DNA from: Robiginitomaculum sp.
GTDB taxonomy: Bacteria > Pseudomonadota > Alphaproteobacteria > Caulobacterales > Maricaulaceae
Length of the DNA: 64,000 nucleotides
Direction: 5' to 3'
Assembly (NCBI GenBank): GCA_021776525.1
Contig: JAJFFT010000004.1
Location: forward strand, 280,499 to 344,498
In this document: positions 9,718 through 19,310 of the stretch, in pieces
Numbering within the stretch: position 1 is the first letter of the stretch
Layout: every line of letters starts with the position of its first letter
Notes under the pieces: generated by a model
Told to the model about the DNA's origin: nothing
Database searches by the model: none
Seen by the model: only the letters and a program-made list of their open reading frames with translations
Made by a program: the position numbers and the translations under genes

Positions 9718-11357
9718 GATGATGCGTCCACACGTGTGCCCAACACCCGCCAGATTTCGTCGCTGTCGGTGATGCCAGCCTTGATTTTCGCCCGGCCATC
9801 ATCCTCTAAAGACAGAGCCCCGGACTCGCGCGCGGCGTGTTCAAACTCCAGCGCAGAAAGACCAGGCTGAATGATTTCCAGCAGGGCGGCATCCAGATCA
9901 ATGCTTTCAAATAGACCGCTGCGGCTCAGATAACCGGTGCCGGCACATGTTTCGCACCCGGTTCTGGTCCAGCGCCCTTTAACTTTTTTACGGCAGGACG
10001 GACACAATACCCGGATCAGCCTTTGTGAGAGGATGAGACGCAAGGTTGAGCGCAACAAAGATGGGTCAATGCCCATATCGATCAGGCGTGCCGGAGCACC
10101 AGCCGCAGTGTTGGCATGCAGCGTGGCCAGCACCAAATGCCCGGTTAGAGCTGCATTAACAGCAATCTCGGCGGTTTCACGATCGCGCAACTCGCCAACC
10201 ACAATCACGTCCGGGTCCTGACGCAATACCGAACGCAGGGCATTGGCAAAGGTCAGGCCAATGTCGGGGCGTACGGCAATCTGAGTGACCCCGTCGATTT
10301 GATATTCCACCGGGTCTTCTATGGAAATGACTTTGCGCTCTGGCGTGTTCAGCGTGCTGATCGCCCCGGCCAGTGTGGTGGTTTTGCCACCGCCGGTGGG
10401 GCCAACCACCAAGATCAGGCCAAAGGGTGCAGCCAGCCTTTTGCGCAACAAAGCCTCGTCCTTATCGCTGAGGCCCAGTGTTTGCAGACTCACTTCGGAA
10501 TCGCGATCTTCCAGCAGGCGGATCACGACGCTTTCGCCGTGGGCGCTGGGGGTGGTGGCAATCCGCAAGTCCAGCGGGGTCCCTGATATGCTGACCCTGG
10601 CTCGTCCATCCTGGGGACGGCGGCGTTCTGCAATATCCAGATCGGCAATAATTTTAATACGGGACACCACCAGCTGGGCCAATGATGCATCGGGGGCATC
10701 GCGGTCATGCAACACCCCGTCTATACGCAAACGAATGCGCAGTCTGTCGCGATAAGGTTCAACATGAATGTCCGAGGCTCGGTTCACCAAGGCATCTTTG
10801 ATCAGGTCATTGACCAGACGCACCACCGGGGCCTCGCTGGCCAGATCGCGTAAATGCTCGGCATCGGCATCATCAACGCCCATAGTGTTTTGGGCGTCAT
10901 TTTTGCGGTCCGGTGCCCCAAAGTACCGTTCCAGCGCGGTTTCAATATCCGCAAGTGACGCCAGCCCCAGAGCGACCGGCTTGCCCGTGGCCAGCGCGAT
11001 GGCATCGGCAATGCTGGCAGCAGTGGGATCGGCCAGGGCCAGAAGAACGTGATGCTCTTCTGAGCGGGCAATGCAGGCCTGATTAGCCTGCAAAAAATCA
11101 GGGTTGATGGCGCCGTCTGTCGGGTCCTCCTGATCAAAGTCACTGGTGCTGAGGCGGGGCAGGTCATGAGCCTGTGCCAGAGCATCGGCAATGGCAGCAT
11201 CGCTCAACAGGCCCAAACGCCGCACAATCGAGGCCAGTGGCTCACCGCTGTCTTTGGCGGCGCGCATGGCCCGGCGCTGATCCGCATCGGAAAGACCGGC
11301 GCTTTGCAACCAGTTGCCGGCGTCTCTGTGCTTTGCTGGTATTTCTGCCGTACTCAC
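9714..11357 (-). CDS. gspE: T2SS secretion ATPase GspE
   Basis: Walker A GPTGGGKTTTL, 'ISIEDPVEYQIDGVTQIAVRPDIGLTFANALRSVLRQDPDVIVVGELRD', tetracysteine CPSC...CETC. Confidence 0.97.
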   Translation of the reverse strand: MSTAEIPAKHRDAGNWLQSAGLSDADQRRAMRAAKDSGEPLASIVRRLGLLSDAAIADALAQAHDLPRLSTSDFDQEDPTDGAINPDFLQANQACIARSEEHHVLLALADPTAASIADAIALATGKPVALGLASLADIETALERYFGAPDRKNDAQNTMGVDDADAEHLRDLASEAPVVRLVNDLIKDALVNRASDIHVEPYRDRLRIRLRIDGVLHDRDAPDASLAQLVVSRIKIIADLDIAERRRPQDGRARVSISGTPLDLRIATTPSAHGESVVIRLLEDRDSEVSLQTLGLSDKDEALLRKRLAAPFGLILVVGPTGGGKTTTLAGAISTLNTPERKVISIEDPVEYQIDGVTQIAVRPDIGLTFANALRSVLRQDPDVIVVGELRDRETAEIAVNAALTGHLVLATLHANTAAGAPARLIDMGIDPSLLRSTLRLILSQRLIRVLCPSCRKKVKGRWTRTGCETCAGTGYLSRSGLFESIDLDAALLEIIQPGLSALEFEHAARESGALSLEDDGRAKIKAGITDSDEIWRVLGTRVDASS

Positions 11358-12403
11358 ATAAACCGTCCGCGCATGGTGAATTCCAGGTGTCTGATGATCA
11401 GGCTTGTATCATAATCGCTGGCAGCATTGATAATGTTTTCCCAGCGATAAAGGCTGGGCAAGCCCGAGGGATTACGTTGCAAGACTTCGCGTTTGATGAA
11501 GGGATAGCCGAATTTAACAATCAGCCGGTCCCAAAAGAAATGCGTGACATTCAGGGGGTGACCTTGTTCGGCATGCTCGAAAATACGTTTCAGAAATTTA
11601 CGATGCGCGGGCAATAGAGCTTTGTTTTCCAAAATCGATGCATCGCCTATGCGATCAAAAAAATCACTGAGCAAGACCCGGTAAGGAAAAACTGCCTGGA
11701 CCTTCAGGCCGACTTTGCGCATGTCCGTTGAAATACCAATTTCATGCTTGCGGATGACCCATGATTTTGACGGGACATGAACATAGGTCTTCCAGCGTTT
11801 TTGAAACGCCGGGTGTTTCAGAGCGGCGGCGTGAAACACCAGAAAATAGCTTTGTAAATGGTGCGCACTGTCCCAGCTGTCTGTCAGGCCCCAAATGTCC
11901 GCAACATCGGGGTCCATGCGGTCATAGGTTTCGGACAGTGAAAAGAGCGGCCCATAGGCGCTGTCATTGCACAGAGTGATTGTGGAAAATCGCGATAATT
12001 CACCCAAGGATTTGAGGCCATCGGCATAGGCCCCAAAATCGTAACCCTTATTTTTGCGCCAGAGAGTCTGGATACACAGATCACCCAGCTTTTGGCGTTC
12101 TTTCTCTGGAAACTTCGGGCTATTGGTTACAAAGACCACCGTGCGCCCGGCCTCGCGCAAAGCTTTAATGTAATCAAGAACGTAATCGTGCACACGGCCA
12201 TATTGATCGTAATGAACAAAAATCGCGACGTGCTTGTGTTTTTCGGGAGTTGGCGCAACGCCCCAGCTTTTGCGGATAAAGGTTCCACGTCCAAAGATCA
12301 GCGCCCATGCAAATTTGATATATTGCACCACATAGTCGCTGCGCTCGCGGGCGCCAAAAAATAGCATCCAAATGCGCCGTAATACGTTTTGTATTTTTTT
12401 CAT
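11354..12403 (-). CDS. Rhamnan synthesis F (RgpF)-like glycan protein
   Basis: 'HVAIFVHYDQYGRVHDYVLDYIKALREAGRTVVFVTNS', 'KGYDFGAYADGL', 'NDSAYGPL' resemble the RgpF family; 4 bp overlap with gspE. Confidence 0.8.
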   Translation of the reverse strand: MKKIQNVLRRIWMLFFGARERSDYVVQYIKFAWALIFGRGTFIRKSWGVAPTPEKHKHVAIFVHYDQYGRVHDYVLDYIKALREAGRTVVFVTNSPKFPEKERQKLGDLCIQTLWRKNKGYDFGAYADGLKSLGELSRFSTITLCNDSAYGPLFSLSETYDRMDPDVADIWGLTDSWDSAHHLQSYFLVFHAAALKHPAFQKRWKTYVHVPSKSWVIRKHEIGISTDMRKVGLKVQAVFPYRVLLSDFFDRIGDASILENKALLPAHRKFLKRIFEHAEQGHPLNVTHFFWDRLIVKFGYPFIKREVLQRNPSGLPSLYRWENIINAASDYDTSLIIRHLEFTMRGRFM

Positions 12404-12409
12404 GCTCTT

Positions 12410-14719
12410 CTATGCTGCGTCCACAATGGCGGCGTCAAGTTCTGCCTCTCTGTTGCCAATCAGTTCATTCACTAAATCAGCCTGGGGGTGTGCTCTGTTA
12501 TAAAGCCCATCCTTGGTGTGTTGTGCATCCACTGTCTGGCCTTGTCTGGCTTGAACCAGCACCAGATGAAAGGTCCCCTGAATGGCCATTTCTGTGTGCG
12601 TTTGTTGTGCGCATAAGGCCCCGAAATAATAGGCAGCATCATCCAGATCGCTGCGCCGCTTCAAAGCATCCAGGCCCAGTGCAAATTGCAAGCCGGGGTC
12701 TTGATTGTCTGAGGCCAGAGCCTTGACAGTGCCAAGGTATTGCGCGGCGATTTTTGTATCGCCGACATTCACTGCATTCAGAAAAATATGGGCCTTGGCG
12801 GCGTTAATGCGGGCCTCGGTGTCGGCGCGATGATCATCGTCAGACAGTGCCAGAGCTTTCTCCAGCCAGCCCAGCGCCTTTTGCGGCTGGTCAGCCAGAT
12901 AGGCCAGCCCCAGGGCTTCGGCAATGGCAAAGTCTTTTGGTTTTAGTGCCCGGCTCTGCAAAGCCGTGCTGATAATGTCGCGTTTGGTGGCAAAGGCGCT
13001 CTGACCACCCTGTACCAGCAGCTCGACCCCATGAGCCGCAGCATGGCTGGCCCAAATATCACGCATCGCATTGCTTTGTGTATCATTTGGGGCATGTTCC
13101 AGCGCTTTTTGGAGCCAGGCAACGCCACTGGCCCGGTCAAAGTCGTAGTTTAGGGCCATCATGGCGAGCCCCATGGCGGCGGCACGCTCGAAGGCGCTGG
13201 TACAATTTGTGGTCTGCAAGGCGCTGATAACGTTGGGGCGCAGTGTCGCTGCGGCTGAATACTCCCCGTTATTCGCAGCGGCGGCAAACACCTCAAAGTG
13301 GGTTTTATTGAACTGTTCTGGCAAAGAGAGGCGAATGGTATCATCAAGGTTTTCGAACGCACTAATGGCTTGGGGCAGGTCGGATCGGATCAGCAGGCTG
13401 ATGATCAGAAGCTGTGCGGATTGCGCCAGTTTGCGACTGTCCAGATCCGAAGCATTGACCATGGTCAGGGCAGGCTCAATGATCTGGTAACTGCGTGTAC
13501 AAGCCCTGAAATAGGCCAAAGCCTGATCATGGTCCTGCGCATGGTTCAGGGCTTGTATGCCGCCGCAATAAAGCGCGCTGGTCAGATTAAACGGACGTGT
13601 GTCTGCATACGCAATAAAATCGGGCCGGGCCTGCGTATCGGTTTCGATGCTTTTGGGGTCATTAAGATCAAGGCCGTAAACCTTGGTCCAATGGGTGTGC
13701 AGCTTGGCAAAGGTTTGTTGTGCCGGTTCATAGTCTCCGGCATCAATCTGGGCGCGTAACAATCGCCCGGCATAGCCAGAGGTCAGATGGTGAGGCAGAT
13801 CTTGACGACGCAACCCTTCTTGCAGATAGCGTAATAAAACCGGCCGATCTATTGGCCTGTCGAAGTCCACATTCAGCGGTTCGCTGGAGGCAAAGGCATA
13901 AAGCGTATCTCCGGTGGATTTGACCTCGGTATGAGAGAATCCGGCGCGTTGTAAACAGGCCTTCAGGCCGCCTTCGCTGAACAATACCAGATGTGATCCG
14001 GGCGAGAGCAGCGGTATAACCTCTTCGATGGGGCGCTCTTGGCGCAGGCCACCAATATCGGGGGTGGTTAGCAATACCGTTCCATGGGCTCCGGCGGCAT
14101 GTGCCAGAACCCCAACAAAGGGATCGGGGTCGGCGATATGCTCGATAACTTCAGACGAAAAAATTAAATCAAAGGGCCCGTTATCCAATTTGGTGTCGGC
14201 ATCAAGATAGCCATCCATAATGGGGATGCCCAATTCTGATGATCCGGTGCGCGCTATATGAGAGGGGTCAATGCCCTGAACCGTCCACCCCAAAGCGCTC
14301 GAAGCGAAATCAAGAGAAAACCCGTATCCACATCCGACCTCCAGCAAAGAGGAGGTATTATCTTTCTGCGCCCAGAAGAATGGCGCAATCATTGTTTCCA
14401 GGCCCGCGCCTTGCTCCACGTAAAACTTTTTGGGCGCGTCATAACCGTCTACTTGCCCGCCATGTGACTGGTTTTCATAAATCGGCGCGGATACGTCCGG
14501 GCAATGTGCCGTCTGGCAAGCCGGGCAGTCATAAAGACGATAGCGGCGAATCCGAGAGTAGGGCGAGGCGATAGATCGTACCGTTTGCATTGTTGAGTGT
14601 ATATGACAGGCCGGACAGCGTAGCTGTCGAGGCAGGCCTTTTTCCCAACACAGCCAGCCTTTTTTGTGGGCCAAAGGTGTCAGGCTTTCAAGAAAATGCA
14701 ATACGGTCATAATGTTCAA
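12410..14719 (-). CDS. SAM-dependent methyltransferase with N-terminal zinc-ribbon-like cysteines and long helical-repeat (TPR-like) C-terminus
   Basis: 'CPAC...CPAC', methyltransferase motif I 'LLEVGCGYGFSLDFAS', 'FDLIFSSEVIEHIADPDPF'; ~450 aa Ala/Leu-rich helical C-terminus. Confidence 0.8.
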   Translation of the reverse strand: MNIMTVLHFLESLTPLAHKKGWLCWEKGLPRQLRCPACHIHSTMQTVRSIASPYSRIRRYRLYDCPACQTAHCPDVSAPIYENQSHGGQVDGYDAPKKFYVEQGAGLETMIAPFFWAQKDNTSSLLEVGCGYGFSLDFASSALGWTVQGIDPSHIARTGSSELGIPIMDGYLDADTKLDNGPFDLIFSSEVIEHIADPDPFVGVLAHAAGAHGTVLLTTPDIGGLRQERPIEEVIPLLSPGSHLVLFSEGGLKACLQRAGFSHTEVKSTGDTLYAFASSEPLNVDFDRPIDRPVLLRYLQEGLRRQDLPHHLTSGYAGRLLRAQIDAGDYEPAQQTFAKLHTHWTKVYGLDLNDPKSIETDTQARPDFIAYADTRPFNLTSALYCGGIQALNHAQDHDQALAYFRACTRSYQIIEPALTMVNASDLDSRKLAQSAQLLIISLLIRSDLPQAISAFENLDDTIRLSLPEQFNKTHFEVFAAAANNGEYSAAATLRPNVISALQTTNCTSAFERAAAMGLAMMALNYDFDRASGVAWLQKALEHAPNDTQSNAMRDIWASHAAAHGVELLVQGGQSAFATKRDIISTALQSRALKPKDFAIAEALGLAYLADQPQKALGWLEKALALSDDDHRADTEARINAAKAHIFLNAVNVGDTKIAAQYLGTVKALASDNQDPGLQFALGLDALKRRSDLDDAAYYFGALCAQQTHTEMAIQGTFHLVLVQARQGQTVDAQHTKDGLYNRAHPQADLVNELIGNREAELDAAIVDAA

Positions 14720-15422
14720 TCGCTGTGTCTATCGGTCCTGAATACAGAGACTTTCCGTCATTGAGAACCAGACCGTCATCACATAAGTCACGTAAGACAG
14801 CAGTGGCGTGGCTGACCATGACAAAGGCCTTGCCTTGTGCTTTGGCGGCATAGAAAAAATCAAAGCATTTCAGTTGAAAAGCCGCATCGCCTGCGCCTAG
14901 CGCCTCATCTATGAGCAAGATGTCTGTGGGGGCCATGGCCGCCATGGAAAAGCCAAGGCGAGCATATTGCCCGGCCGAATACCACCGTGTTGGTTCATTC
15001 AACTTGTCACCAAGTGCGCTAAACGCGGCGGTGCGGTCATAATATTCATCACGCTTGTCAGTGGGAACGTGCAACAACCGGGCGACAAGGCGCAGGTTTT
15101 CCCATCCGGTCAGATCAGGATGCGCTCCGGCACCAACTTCCAGTAAGGCGCCAATCTGGCCACGCAAGATGGCCTCGCCTTCGCTGGGGTCCACAATCCC
15201 GGCTAGAATTTTCAAAAGGGTACTTTTGCCAGAACCATTACGTCCCATCACCGCCAGCGCCTTGCCCGGTTCCAGGGTGAAGCTGATCTGATCGAGAGCC
15301 GTGCGGGTTTTCTTCGTCTCGCCGCCAAGGCGGTGGTAAAGCGGGCGATCGCCACCAGTATTGATCAGGGCAAAGCGTTTGGTCAGGTCACGTGCTTCAA
15401 TGGCCAAAGATTTAGAGCTCAT
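14688..15422 (-). CDS. wzt: Polysaccharide ABC exporter ATPase (Wzt/TagH/KpsT type)
   Basis: Walker A GRNGSGKSTLLK, signature YSAGQYARLGFSMA, Walker B DILLIDEALGAGD; H-loop VSHA. Start set at MSSKSLAIEARDL. Confidence 0.88.
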   Translation of the reverse strand: MSSKSLAIEARDLTKRFALINTGGDRPLYHRLGGETKKTRTALDQISFTLEPGKALAVMGRNGSGKSTLLKILAGIVDPSEGEAILRGQIGALLEVGAGAHPDLTGWENLRLVARLLHVPTDKRDEYYDRTAAFSALGDKLNEPTRWYSAGQYARLGFSMAAMAPTDILLIDEALGAGDAAFQLKCFDFFYAAKAQGKAFVMVSHATAVLRDLCDDGLVLNDGKSLYSGPIDTAIEHYDRIAFS

Positions 15423-16233
15423 CCGCGGCACGTCCTTCCAGCGCAAGGAACATCCACAAGCCAATCGCCCCCAGCGTGAACGCCGCCAGTGCGGATATAC
15501 CAAAATGCCCCCAATGGGGCGCAGGGGCACCCAAAAGGGACCAACGCAGGGCGCTGATCAGACCTGAAAACGGGTTGAGGGCGTAGAGTGCTTGCCATTT
15601 GTCCGGGATCAGTGAGGCCGGGTAGATGACCGGTGAGGAAAACATCAAAATTTGCAGGCCCAGAGGAACCATTTGGCGCATATCGCGCCAGACCCCGCAC
15701 AGCGCCCCTAAAATGGCTGATAAGCCAAAAGTGGCAACCATGGTTATGGCAACAAAAACCGGTGCCATCAGAAGTGGCCATCCCGGTTGTGTACCGAACA
15801 ACAAACCTGCAATTACGGCCACGGTGAGGGCGATACTGCTATCGACCATTGCACTTAAGTTGGCGGAGATGATCGGGTAAAGTCTTGGCATGGGGGTCTG
15901 GCGTAAAAGCGGCGCTGCCGACAGGAACGCATTGGCCCCCTCCGCGGCACTGTTGGCCACCAATGACCACAAGGCAACGCCGGTAAAGACCATGGCAGGG
16001 TATGGGGTGCCGTCACTGGGCACGCGCACCAACATGCCAAAAAAAACAGAAAACACCACCGCTTGGGCGGCAGGTTGCAAGATTAGCCAGCCAAGGCCAA
16101 TGGCCGGTTTGGCAAAGCGCCCGCGGATATGGCGAAATGTCAGGGCCCACAATGCTTCGCGCTGTGCCCAAAGGTCGAGCAGGCGGCCTGCGGGGCGCGC
16201 TTTTCGAATGGTGATGTGATGTTCCATCGACAT
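15412..16233 (-). CDS. wzm: Polysaccharide ABC exporter permease (Wzm/TagG/KpsM type)
   Basis: 'LWAQREALWALTFRHIRGRFAKPAIGLGWLILQPAAQAVVFSVFF', 'FSSPVIYPASLIPDKWQALYALNPFSGLISALRW' are ABC-2 polysaccharide permease hallmarks. ORF track extends to 16305. Confidence 0.9.
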   Translation of the reverse strand: MSMEHHITIRKARPAGRLLDLWAQREALWALTFRHIRGRFAKPAIGLGWLILQPAAQAVVFSVFFGMLVRVPSDGTPYPAMVFTGVALWSLVANSAAEGANAFLSAAPLLRQTPMPRLYPIISANLSAMVDSSIALTVAVIAGLLFGTQPGWPLLMAPVFVAITMVATFGLSAILGALCGVWRDMRQMVPLGLQILMFSSPVIYPASLIPDKWQALYALNPFSGLISALRWSLLGAPAPHWGHFGISALAAFTLGAIGLWMFLALEGRAADEL

Positions 16234-16259
16234 GACTGCCTTGTGCCTCACCATGTGCC

Positions 16260-17045
16260 TCACAGCAAGGCGAAATTGGTTCCTGTAAAGCCGGACCAGA
16301 GCCACAGCACATAAATCGAAAGCGCCAGAGCCGGGCCAAACGGGATTTGGGTATCGCGACGTAAAGACTTGCCTTTACTGCCCACGATTAAAACCGCCAA
16401 AGCGGCCGAGGCGGCCATCAAAATAATCCAGGGCAGGGCAAAAACGCTCATCCAGGCTCCGCCACCAGCCAAGAGTTTGGCATCGCCAAGCCCCAGGCCT
16501 TCATGGCCGCGCAACATGCGATAAGTAAAGGCAACGCTCCAGAAGATGCCATACCCAAAGGCCGCGCCGATGATGGCACTGAGCAGCCCCGCATTGCCGT
16601 GGGTCAGATAGAAGACAACGCCGCCGCTGGTTATGATGAAATATGAGGCCCCGTTGGGGATCAGTTTGGTTCGGTAATCGACCAGAGCAATGAACAACAG
16701 AACCGCGCCAAGGGTGGCACTGACCAGCATCATCCAGCCATGAAACACATAGACCGCGCTCAGTGCAATAAGTGTGCTGGCTAGTTCGGCAACAATATGC
16801 TGGCGATTGATCGGCGTGCCGCAGTTTTTGCAGCGGCCATGCAGGATGAAAAAGCTGAGGAGCGGGATGAGATCAAGCAAGCCAAGAGCACGGCCACATT
16901 GTGCACAGGATGAACGCGAGGCCCCCAGATTGGAACGGCGTGGCCAATCCAGAGCACTGGCGCTGATAAAACTGCCCATAAAAGGCCCGGTCAGAATGAG
17001 AAACAGGCTCAACCAATTGTCGTTGGCCAAAACCGGTAATGTCAT
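16260..17045 (-). CDS. gspO: Prepilin peptidase (A24, GspO/PilD-like)
   Basis: CAQC...CKNC tetracysteine, 'VDYRTKLIPN', 'GHEGLGLGDAKLLAGGGAW'; 4 bp overlap with gspD. Confidence 0.92.
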   Translation of the reverse strand: MTLPVLANDNWLSLFLILTGPFMGSFISASALDWPRRSNLGASRSSCAQCGRALGLLDLIPLLSFFILHGRCKNCGTPINRQHIVAELASTLIALSAVYVFHGWMMLVSATLGAVLLFIALVDYRTKLIPNGASYFIITSGGVVFYLTHGNAGLLSAIIGAAFGYGIFWSVAFTYRMLRGHEGLGLGDAKLLAGGGAWMSVFALPWIILMAASAALAVLIVGSKGKSLRRDTQIPFGPALALSIYVLWLWSGFTGTNFALL

Positions 17046-19219
17046 TGAGCGCCAGTGTCCGCGTCGCCTTTGCCCGCGTCTTCGTCTTTGTTGGCCTCAC
17101 GCAAAATCAATGTCATGCGCTCGCGTAATTCGTCCAATATTGCCTCGGCACCAGTGTCAGGATCAATGATTCTGGGGGTTAGGAAAACCAGTAATTCAGT
17201 ACGCTTTGTTGTGGTTTCATGACTGCCAAAAGCATCGCCAATCAGTGGGATGTCCGATAAAACCGGCAATCCGGTGTTGCCGATCTGTTTGGAATCACTG
17301 ATCAGACCACCCAGAACAATGGTTTGACCGCTGCGCGCAGAAATAGTGCTTTCCAGCACGCGTTTAGAAATGGTCGGCGTCAGTTCGCCGGTTGAGGCGG
17401 TGGTCGAAACGTTACTGACTTCCTGTTTAACATCCATGGTCACCATGCCGGTGGAGCTGACCCGCGGGGTGACGTCTAGAATGACGCCTGTGTCCAAAAA
17501 CTCGACTGAATTGACCAAAGGCGCGTTGACATTGATCACATCTGTGGACTGGCGAGTGATCACCGGCACCTGATCGCCAACTTGTAAATGTGCGGACTGG
17601 TTATCCAGCACCACCACGGATGGCGCCGAGACCACTTTCAGGTCGGTGACATTGTCCAGAGCATCCAGAGCAAAGCGGGCGCTGTCACCCTTGTTCAGAA
17701 CAAAGTTGAAGCCCGGAAATGTACCACTGGCATTAAAGCTGTTCCCATTGGAAAAACCGCCTTGCCCACCGCCGCCATTGGGGCCGTTGCCAATGCCCAA
17801 TATGCTGCCGGTTTCGAAGAAATACTGAACCCCGTAACGCAACACATCATTCAGTGTGACTTCGGCAATAACCATATCGATCAGAACCTGAGCGGGCGGA
17901 TGGTCAATTTCGCGCAAGGCCTGCGCCACCAGACGCTGTCCTTGTGGTGTCGCCAGAACCACCAGAGTGTTATTGATCGGGTCACCAATGATACGCGGAG
18001 CGCTGGATAAGCCGCTGCCCAGTACAGAGCCTTTGTTTCCTGTACCGCGGGATGCCGTCTTGGTGCGCTTGGCCGATGCCCCAGGGCTGGACACGCTGCG
18101 TTGGGACAGACCCGGTGATACCGAGGACGAGCGGGTCGTCGGACCGCTGCCGCCAAAAAGCTGTTGCAGGAGATCGGCAGTTTCCAGTGCTTTACCATTA
18201 TCAATTTTATAGGTGCGCAGGCTGACGTCACTGGGCCCCCCAAGGTCCAGTCGATCAACCCAGCGTTTGGTCCGTTCCAGAATGGCCATGCTGGGAGCAA
18301 TCGCCAAGACCGCGTTGATGCGTGCCATCGCCTGAAGTTTCAGGGCACCATCAAGGCCGCCGCCTTCCCCGGTTTGCATGATCAGTTCCAGCTCGCTGAT
18401 TACATCTGCGGCTGAGGCGTTTTTGAGGCGAAAAATCGCTGTGGACATGCCCGCAAGCCAGTCAACATCAAAGGCCGATATAGCGGACAGGGCATTTTCA
18501 CGTTCGCGGGCTGTACCGGTGATGAAAATCAGGTTTCGGGCCGTGTCGGCGCGCAAGGCGCCTGGGCGGCTTATGGTGTTCTCTAGCAAGGACATCATGT
18601 TTGTTGCGGAAACATGGTCGAGGGGCATGATGGTGATACCAAGGCCGGGGGCGCTGGCGCTTTTCAGGCGAACCTGGCCTCCGGACAGGGCTTCGCCTGC
18701 CGGACTGATCAGATAGCGCCCGGCTTCGTCAATCAATCGTGCTGAGCTGTTACCCAAAACTGTTTCAAGAAGAGATAGCAAAGAGCGCCGGTCGACCGGG
18801 CCACCGGTCGCTGCGGTAACCTTGCCTTGCACCCGTGGGTCCAAAACAAATGGAACTTCCAACAGATCGCCCAAAATTGTCTGAACAACTTCGGGGAGGC
18901 TGGCGTCCTGAAAATTGACGTTAAAGCCGCCCGCAATGGTCTTAGTACCAGCACTGCGCAGCGGGCCTGTCTTGCGACCTGTTCCCGGAAAAATCTGTGA
19001 TGGGGTTTCATCAGTGCCGCGATAACCAGTGTCTTGTTCAGGCGCAGGTGTGTTTTCTTGCGGGCCATTTGAACCGGGCGATGTTTGAAAGACCCGCGAA
19101 AACGGGTTGCCCAGCCCTTTTGTCTGCGATCCTGTCTGACAGGCCGACAAAGCAAGCACAGCACCAACAAAGAGTGGCACCGCCATCGAAATTCTACTTT
19201 TCGTTATACTGGGTTTCAC
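17042..19219 (-). CDS. gspD: T2SS secretin GspD with predicted lipoprotein signal
   Basis: Secretin domain ('VPVITRQSTDV...VEFLDTGVILDVTPRVSSTGMVTMDVKQEVSNV', 'GQTIVLGGLISD'), N-domains, lipobox 'LALSAC'; GTG start with AAGGAG upstream. Confidence 0.95.
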   Translation of the reverse strand: MKPSITKSRISMAVPLFVGAVLALSACQTGSQTKGLGNPFSRVFQTSPGSNGPQENTPAPEQDTGYRGTDETPSQIFPGTGRKTGPLRSAGTKTIAGGFNVNFQDASLPEVVQTILGDLLEVPFVLDPRVQGKVTAATGGPVDRRSLLSLLETVLGNSSARLIDEAGRYLISPAGEALSGGQVRLKSASAPGLGITIMPLDHVSATNMMSLLENTISRPGALRADTARNLIFITGTARERENALSAISAFDVDWLAGMSTAIFRLKNASAADVISELELIMQTGEGGGLDGALKLQAMARINAVLAIAPSMAILERTKRWVDRLDLGGPSDVSLRTYKIDNGKALETADLLQQLFGGSGPTTRSSSVSPGLSQRSVSSPGASAKRTKTASRGTGNKGSVLGSGLSSAPRIIGDPINNTLVVLATPQGQRLVAQALREIDHPPAQVLIDMVIAEVTLNDVLRYGVQYFFETGSILGIGNGPNGGGGQGGFSNGNSFNASGTFPGFNFVLNKGDSARFALDALDNVTDLKVVSAPSVVVLDNQSAHLQVGDQVPVITRQSTDVINVNAPLVNSVEFLDTGVILDVTPRVSSTGMVTMDVKQEVSNVSTTASTGELTPTISKRVLESTISARSGQTIVLGGLISDSKQIGNTGLPVLSDIPLIGDAFGSHETTTKRTELLVFLTPRIIDPDTGAEAILDELRERMTLILREANKDEDAGKGDADTGAQ

Positions 19220-19310
19220 GCAATTCGCTCCTTATGGCCAATTGGTTAGCAGATCAGGCCGCTTCACCCAAGCATTGTTCGGATAAAATACTCATATTCA
19301 CGCTTGGCGT

